Assembly (NCBI GenBank): GCA_001584585.1
Contig: LSYV01000034.1
Span: 336,690-373,255 of the forward strand
From: Gonium pectorale
Taxonomy: Eukaryota; Chlorophyta; Chlorophyceae; Chlamydomonadales; Volvocaceae
Reading direction: 5' to 3'
Length of the DNA: 36,566 nt
The notes beneath the pieces were generated by a model. It was given only the letters and a program-made list of their open reading frames with translations. It made no database searches and had not been told where the DNA came from. Positions 30,989-36,566 of the stretch are shown one piece after another. Each line of letters begins with the position of its first letter. Within the stretch, counting starts at the first letter, position 1. A program made the position numbers and the translations under genes.

Positions 30989-32772
30989 TCAGCTGCGGGC
31001 GCTGGGCGCGCGGGAGAGGAGCACCTCCAGGAAGGTGGACCGCAGCCGTCGCACGTCCTCCGCGAGGGCCGCCTGGACCTGGCGTGGCGGGCGACAGCAA
31101 GAACCCGTCAGCGGCTCAATGTCGAGCTGACATCAAAGCTAGGCAGAAACACTGCCGCAGTATTGTCACACGTGCTAGGTCAGGTGAGGGTTGTGCAGTC
31201 GTCAGGAGAGCGCGTTTTGGGCGCGGCTCCTGCATGCAGGAGGCCGCCGCTGCTGCACTGCGGTACGTCGGCGCGGGGTACAGCCCGGGTACCGCTGCAA
31301 CTGGTGGGGGATTCACCGGACGTCAAGGGCCTCCTTCTGTTGCACGCTACCGATGTTGCGTTCCCTTCCAGTCTGTTGGGAGGGGGTGAGTGGATCCATG
31401 CCTCCGTACATGCATGGGCGGTCTGCCGCGCAGACGGCCCCCGAACACTCCAACCGGCAGGGATGGCGCATCAGCCCACTCACAAACGGCTTGGGTCCCG
31501 TGAGCCGGCGGATGTCTCGTAAGGAGAGCCGCCGAACCTGTGGAGCGGAGGTCGGGGAAGGCGCGAGACGCGAACCGGTAGATTGTGGAATCCGCAGAAG
31601 AAGCGGCTTGAAACCCCTCACAAGCCCTGCCCTTACGTCGGTCAGTTTGCAAGGCACTAGGGGGCACTCCACGGCACTGAGAGGGCACGGAGGGTTGCCG
31701 CCCTTGCACGTCATGCACAGGACGCCGGGGATGCCAGTGCCGGCGCCCGGGGGAACACATGCAGGGGGTGCCACTCTACGTTCTTAGAGGGCACGCAGGC
31801 TGGGAAGTCAAGTTTGGCGATGAGCCTGCGCAGAGCTCGGTCGCCACAAGCCTGGCCCTACTACGCAGGGGGCATAGGCGCCGTGTCATGAGGGATGGGG
31901 CAAGCGGGCAGGCGCCTGCCGGAGCCGAGGTCAGCCCCGTCCGCGTCCGCTTCCTTCCCGCCAAGAAGTCCATCCCAAGGGTGTCCCTGCTGCTGCCCAA
32001 GGCCCCCCCCCTGCATTGCTTTCTTGTTCGGTACCCTGCCACCTTAGCGGCTTGACCGAGACGTGTGATAGGGAGACAGATCACAGTCCCGCAATGCTGT
32101 GCGTCGGACGCCCCAACTCTCCCAAAGGGAGCCAGGGGCAACCTCGGTGGTCCACTCCCCAGCTTCCAACCACTCAGGCACTCACTACGGCCCCGCCATC
32201 GAAGAAGAGGAAGCACGGCACGGCGCGGACGTTGTAGAAGCGTGAAAGGTCACTCTTATCCCCGTAATCCGTCTCGACGTCGTGCTGCACGAACACGACG
32301 CGCGCCTTGGCGCGGAGTGCCTGCGGGGCCGGCCGCACTTGTGATGGGTGTTGCAATTGACGAAAGTCAAACGACGGACGCAAAGGCTTGCCTCGTTCCT
32401 GAGCTGTTCGAAGCGCTTTGCAGCGTCTTTGCAGACGCCGCACTGGCGAGAATACAGGAACACAACGACGAGCCTGCTCTCCGCCTTTTCAATCACCGCG
32501 TCCAAGCTCTCCGAGTCTGGCACCATAATAAGGCTCCCCTCCTCGATGTCGGAGGCAAGGCGCTGTTTTCGTTGCTCCGCTTCTTCCTGGCGTTTCCACG
32601 CGGCCTCCAGCGCTCCGCGCCTATCGATTTGCAGAGCAGACACCTGCAGCGCTGGTCTACGAGACCGACCTAGCAGCCTCACTGGAACGCGGTGCACTGC
32701 CGCGCCACTGCTGCCAGCGCTGGCCGCATGCCGACACGGTGCCGAATTACTCAGCGCCCAAACAGTGGCCAT
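30989..32772 (-). CDS. Plastid-targeted thioredoxin-like protein, 4 exons
   Basis: Exons on the minus strand are 32772-32392, 32320-32186, 31537-31484 and 31078-30989, all phase 0, giving 219 residues. Residues 1-45 are rich in Ser, Ala and Arg with no acids, a typical chloroplast transit peptide. A charged helix (residues 55-75) precedes a thioredoxin fold at about 80-205: LVVVFLYSRQ, active site CGVC at 111-114 followed by Lys, the strand RVVFVQHDVE, and the cis-proline segment RAVPCFLFFDGG. It ends with VRRLSLRDIRRLTG and a C-terminal helix. The usual WCGPC is replaced by QCGVC, closer to the CGxC-K of atypical plastid thioredoxins such as ACHT, so a disulfide reductase or oxidase role in the stroma is inferred. 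Intron 1 (71 bases, 32321-32391) begins with GC. Start ATG 32772 is the first in-frame ATG. Confidence 0.85.
32321..32391 (-). other. 71-nt GC-AG intron in the thioredoxin-like gene
   Basis: The minus strand reads AACGAG then GCAAGCC at the donor, and CCCCGCAG then GCACTCC at the acceptor. Without removal the frame is lost, and with removal the thioredoxin sequence continues as RNE-ALRAKARVVF. The flanking AG and the GCAAG match the consensus of GC-donor introns. It is much shorter than the gene's other introns (648 and 405 bases). Confidence 0.75.
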
Positions 32773-33805
32773 AGTAGCGATTGTCAACGCAAGGACGTAT
32801 GTAAAAATATAAGCAGGATGAATTGCAGGCGCTTTCGTCGGAGGGTCGCGTCTGTCGGAACCACCGCGATAAGCAGAACGTGCTCCGTTCGATGGTTTTT
32901 GGTGTAAGGAGGAACGCTTTAAAGGTATGGGAAATCAGGATTGTCCTTGGGTGCAAACCCTATCAACGGCTGGTCAAACCGTGCGACACGTACAACCCAT
33001 GCCCGAATTTGAAGTCCCGGGACAGATGAAGCACCCCCTCACCTGAGCACCAGTCCACCCCTGAATGCGATCTTCAGCGCCATCCGGGCCTACATACAGC
33101 CGCCGATGTCTCCTCACGCCAGTGCGCCGAACTGTGTGTGAGCCATACACACGGTCCCGCACCTGGACGTGTAAGCGCATACTCACACACTCACTACCTA
33201 TCCCACGCCACGACACCATTCAATGCCTGGTGGTCTTTCGGGGGAAACTGCAACTCTGCAAGGTCGTCATTTCCGCCGGATACCACCGATACCAGCTGGC
33301 GTACGGGCATGGCGGGCCCGTGGTCGGCGTCATGGTCGATGGCGTCGATGGCCCAACAGCTAACCGGCGCCTCCCCGTACACCCAGCACTCCAACCAAAC
33401 CGGCCGTACGTCGAAACCAAACCTTGCTTCACCACCAAAGACGAGCATGTCTTGACGTGTCCGTGGCGGCCCAAACTCACTATGTACCATGTACGGAATC
33501 CAGTGTTGATCACAGTGTTGCGCAGAAGGGCCCCATTCCCATCCCACACTTTGCAACAGGTGCTTCTAACTCATGCACACAGAGTTCCGGCAAAACCTCA
33601 CTCCCGGCGACCTCTGGAAGGTGCCCCATACCTCATCCGCCGCAGTACATGTCTGCTCAAGGGTCTTAACCCTCAGGGCTCGATTAGGGATGAATTGATA
33701 AACAAAACCCGCCAACGCGCCACGCAGTCGGTCATGAGTTGGTAGGCTCTAGGCTCTGTCCCGTACACGCGCAATTTGCCCCACGCATGCACACGTTAGG
33801 GGGTA
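32773..33805. other. Intergenic stretch upstream of the thioredoxin-like gene
   Basis: This holds the promoter and 5'UTR of the thioredoxin-like gene, with AT-richer sequence near 32790-32960. It also holds an isolated minus-strand frame described separately. No clear TATA box is seen. Confidence 0.4.
33194..33556 (-). pseudogene. Isolated protein-like ORF fragment, possibly transposon-derived
   Basis: A 120-residue frame includes FGFDVRPVWLECWVYGE, SCWAIDAIDHDADHGPAMP and ELQFPPKDHQALNGVVAW. The last 60 residues have balanced, protein-like composition and GC-ending codons, but no start context, partner exon or known domain is seen. It could be a remnant of a mobile-element protein or an exon of an unseen gene. 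A longer frame (226 codons) on the plus strand over the same DNA looks less protein-like. Confidence 0.3.
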
Positions 33806-33880
33806 GTGGGTTTGGAAGGCATTCTCAGTAGAGAAGCCTGGGAACGCATGTCTGTCCCGAGGTCAACTGGGGGGCGCAAT
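33806..33880 (+). repeat. Dispersed repeat, copy 3
   Basis: It has the same core as the copies near 14.7 and 15.2 kb (GTGGGTTTGGAAGGCATTCT then CAGTAGAGAAGCC). The tail GTCCCGAGGTCAACTG parallels the tail of copy 1. It lies in the presumed 3'UTR of the BTB gene. Confidence 0.75.
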
Positions 33881-33923
33881 GCCGTGGAGCCGCGAACTTC
33901 GTGAGTGGATCTCCCATGCTCCA

Positions 33924-36013
33924 TCACACGTCGAGCGGCCGCAGCACCGCCCGACCCGTGATCCTGCCCCCGTGCAGGTACTCGGACCAGGCGGCCAGTG
34001 AGGCGCCGCCGCCGCCTGCAGCCGTGCCCCCGCCGCAGCCGCCGCCACGCTGCAGCGGCAGCATATCGGACACTCCCAGGCCGCTGCAAGCGCCAATGCC
34101 GAAGAAGTCCGAGCCGTTGTACTCGACCGCAGATGCCACCGCCCGCACCCCATCGCGCCAGCGGTCCACCTCCCATCGGGCCCCGATCTGCGCCAGCGCC
34201 GCCAGCGGCCCGCCCAGCGACGACGCGCCCAGGTGGTACGCCGCCGGCAGATGACACCACAGGAACAGCCCCGCCGCCTCGTCTCCGTATTTGTAATCGA
34301 CGCTGGCCCACCACTCGAATCCACGGACTGAGACGGCACCCAAGCCGCTGTCCAGGGTGCAAGCAAAGGAAACCGTGCTGCCCGGCTGCAGCCCCCGCAG
34401 CCCCCGCTCCAGCTCCGCCTGGCTGATCGACCACCCAAAGGCGGGGCACTGCGGCTGCTGCCGCTGCTGCTGCCCGGGCGACCCGGGAGGCGCCGCGCCG
34501 TCGCCTCCACTCGCCGCCAGGCACTGGCGGCGGCGCTTGGTGTCGAACAGGCCCGCCTGCAGGCCGTGCACCTTGACCGCAGCGTCCTGCAGCCGCCGGC
34601 GCTTTGGCGTGGACCCACCGGCGAGGAAGCCGCTGAGCATGAAGGCCGCCTCCGTGCCGGTGATGGGGAACCAACCCGGCCCTCCCGAGCCTATCGACCG
34701 CTTGGGCCGCGCGATGCGCGCGGAGGCCAGCAGCGGCAGCACGAGCGCGGCAAATTCGGGGCTCAGCTGCGCCAGCCGCACCCGCCGGCACAGCCGCTCC
34801 ACCGCCTCCGCGCCCGCCGTGTCGCCGTTTTCCTGCACCCACGTCGCCAGCAGCAGCAGGACGGTGTCCTCGACGTCGGTGCCAAAGTCGTCCGACTCGA
34901 GCAGCGCCTCGAGGCCCTCCGCCGGCAGCGCCAGCAGCTGCTCTCGCAGCTCCAGCGTGTTGAGGGCTGTCAGCGCGTTGCCAAAGTGCGCCACGAGCCG
35001 GGCCCTGGCTGCCGACAGGACAGAGGCAAACGCCGGCTCCAGGGCGGGGTCGTCGGGCCAGAGCCGCAGGTACCCGTACAGCTCCAGAGCCGTGGGGCAC
35101 GGCTGCGTGGTGAATCCGCCGCTGTCGCCGCCAACGCCGCTGCCGCTGTCGGCGCCGCTGCCAACGCCAGCAGAGGGTGCCGCCGCCAGCATTTCCTCGA
35201 GCGCGGCGACACAGGCGGCCGAGCAGCCGTCCACCTGAAGGTACTGGCCCTGCCGGTACAGCTCCAGAACCTCCCGTACGCTACCGCCCGCCTCCACCTG
35301 CCCCGTGTAGGCGAACTGGATGGCGGCGAGGGCGCTGGGCACCTCGTCTGCGTCGGCCAGGGGCACCCGAATGATGGGCAGGCCGGTCAGGCAGGGCACA
35401 GCGGCCGCGGCGGCGGCGCCATCGCTGCCGACGCCAGCAGTGGTGGCAGCTGAGGCAGGTGCCGGCGCAGGCCGCTGGGCACCGTCGTCGTTGCTACAAT
35501 GCGCTGCGGCGTTCAGTGCGTTTGCCCTCATGTTGGCGAACTGAGGGATGGATTTGAGGGGAAGGGGCGGTTGATTAGGTTAATATCGGCGGCGCAGGCG
35601 CAAAGCAGGCGGACCGCGGGGGCGTACGCGGCGAGCGGTCGTCAAACAGAACCAACCAGCCCTTCAACCAACATTTGACGACTGCTCCAAAACGCATGTT
35701 GAAGGGGTCGTTCACATAACAGAACTATGGCGCCCGCTCACTGTTGAATGACCCGTGGGTCGCTCAGCTCGACCTCTTCCGTGCGTACCCTGCGTACCTT
35801 GGCCGAGAACCAGCCCGATGCATGCTGCAGGACTAAAGTGTGAGCTGGTAGCGCCTCGGCCAGAGGCTCACCAGCTACTGCCTGCGACTGGCTGTCTTGG
35901 GAGCCCGCCTCAATGTTTGCCTCGCGGACAAACAAGATTACGCAGTCTGCGCTTTTTGCGCTGCCGAAAAGCCCTGCCAGGGCTGTTGCGACTCGCGGAT
36001 TGAGCAGAGGCAT
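33924..36013 (-). CDS. BTB-BACK domain protein with C-terminal MATH-like region, 2 exons
   Basis: Exons on the minus strand are 36013-35798 and 35540-33924, joined in phase 0, giving 610 residues. Residues 1-72 start the BTB fold (LLNPRVATALAGLFGSAKSA, DCVILFV, LPAHTLVLQHASGWFSAK). An Ala-rich insertion of about 50 residues follows at the splice junction. The BTB fold then resumes at about 126-190 (LPIIRVPLAD, AIQFAYTGQV, LYRQGQYLQV). A BACK domain spans about 225-345 (ALELYGYLRLW, LVAHFGNALTAL, DDFGTDVEDTVLLLLATWV). Two basic patches at about 384-388 and 407-410 (PKRRR, TKRRR) may be nuclear signals. Residues 440-610 look like a beta-sandwich (FGWSISQAELERGLRG, FEWWASVDYKYGDEAAG). Such proteins usually act as Cullin-3 substrate adaptors. 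ATG 36013 is the first in-frame ATG with BTB sequence after it. Confidence 0.84.
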
Positions 36014-36566
36014 GGCGGGAACGCTCCGCGCGAGGAGAGAGCCGCGTATTTGACAGCTCAACGGTTTGCTTTTCTTCCTCCTAGGGTATTTAAGTTTCAG
36101 GCATCTTTGTTATGTAGATGCAGGCAACGCCGGCTTTTGGGCCAGCAAGGTCGCCTCGCACGCGTCCGGATCCAAAGCACGGAACTACGCGGCAATCTCC
36201 CGGGGAGCCCTCCCTTTCTTGGCCTACTTGTATCCAGGAGCTTTTAAGGTAGGGCATTGAGCAATGAGCGCCGCGGGATTGTCGGGCCACGTGCGTGACT
36301 CGGCCATAATACACCCCAAACACCCGCACAGACTGGGGAAGGAACCGGCGCGCTTCCGGCAAACGGCTGGGCTCTCACAGCAAAGGACTGCTCTCTCCCC
36401 GCTACACACACCGTGCCTGCGTGTGGCGTGGCCGCGCCGTTCCTCCGTGCTCCAGGGGCCTACCGACTAGGCCGCGTCACGACAAGCAGTCGAATAGCCA
36501 CGTCGAGCGTGTTGGTGGTGTCACGCCACGGGCTGGCCGGAGTCCGCATCGCCGCCCTCCCCACCG
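36014..36566. other. Upstream region of the BTB gene to the window edge
   Basis: It presumably contains the promoter and 5'UTR of the BTB gene on the minus strand. A short AT-rich segment lies at 36060-36120. No other gene is supported. Confidence 0.4.

Noticed and set aside
1..36566. CRISPR arrays, bacterial operons, rRNA genes
   Set aside because: No regularly spaced repeats, Shine-Dalgarno-led gene strings or rRNA-like sequence. The gene structures are eukaryotic.

Overview
The window looks like nuclear DNA of a GC-rich volvocine or chlamydomonad green alga (Chlamydomonadales). Most genes are broken by short phase-consistent introns with GTGCGT, GTGAGT or GTACGT donors and pyrimidine-CAG acceptors. 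TGTAA, the algal polyadenylation motif, lies downstream of several stops. Proteins carry long Ala/Gly/Ser runs, and there is a BTB-BACK protein of a kind I associate with these algae. No species was identified, and all exon models were derived by hand.

Layout, left to right. Positions 2-421 (+) are the 3' end of an unrecognised gene. 1712-5589 (+) is seven-exon gene A, encoding a secreted or Golgi-type protein of 417 residues that resembles a GT-B glycosyltransferase. 9452-12796 (+) is seven-exon gene C, a cysteine-rich secreted protein of unknown function. 13.0-15.3 kb is a repeat-rich patch holding a decayed LINE tail (-), an array of CCTGAACGAT/CCTAAACGG-like motifs, an orphan exon resembling DDB1 (-) and two inverted copies of a dispersed repeat. 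15992-19633 (+) is gene B, a paralogue of A whose exons 2-7 have exactly the same lengths and phases. 23736-26579 (+) is a long, apparently intronless coding exon for an Ala/Gly/Ser-rich unknown protein of 947 residues, with a probable 5'UTR intron. 30989-32772 (-) is a four-exon plastid-targeted thioredoxin-like gene with a short GC-AG intron. 33924-36013 (-) is a two-exon BTB-BACK gene. The stretches between genes hold microsatellites, hairpins and little else that can be supported.

How the genes relate. A and B are a local duplication separated by C and the repeat patch. All three are predicted to enter the secretory pathway and lie on the same strand, but nothing shows that they act together. 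The thioredoxin-like and BTB genes have ordinary cellular roles (plastid redox, protein-protein adaptor) and are unrelated to the A/C/B block. The most unusual items are the unclassified secreted proteins A, B and C, the orphan DDB1-like exon beside a dispersed inverted repeat, and an AT-rich island with a protein-like antisense ORF just upstream of B.
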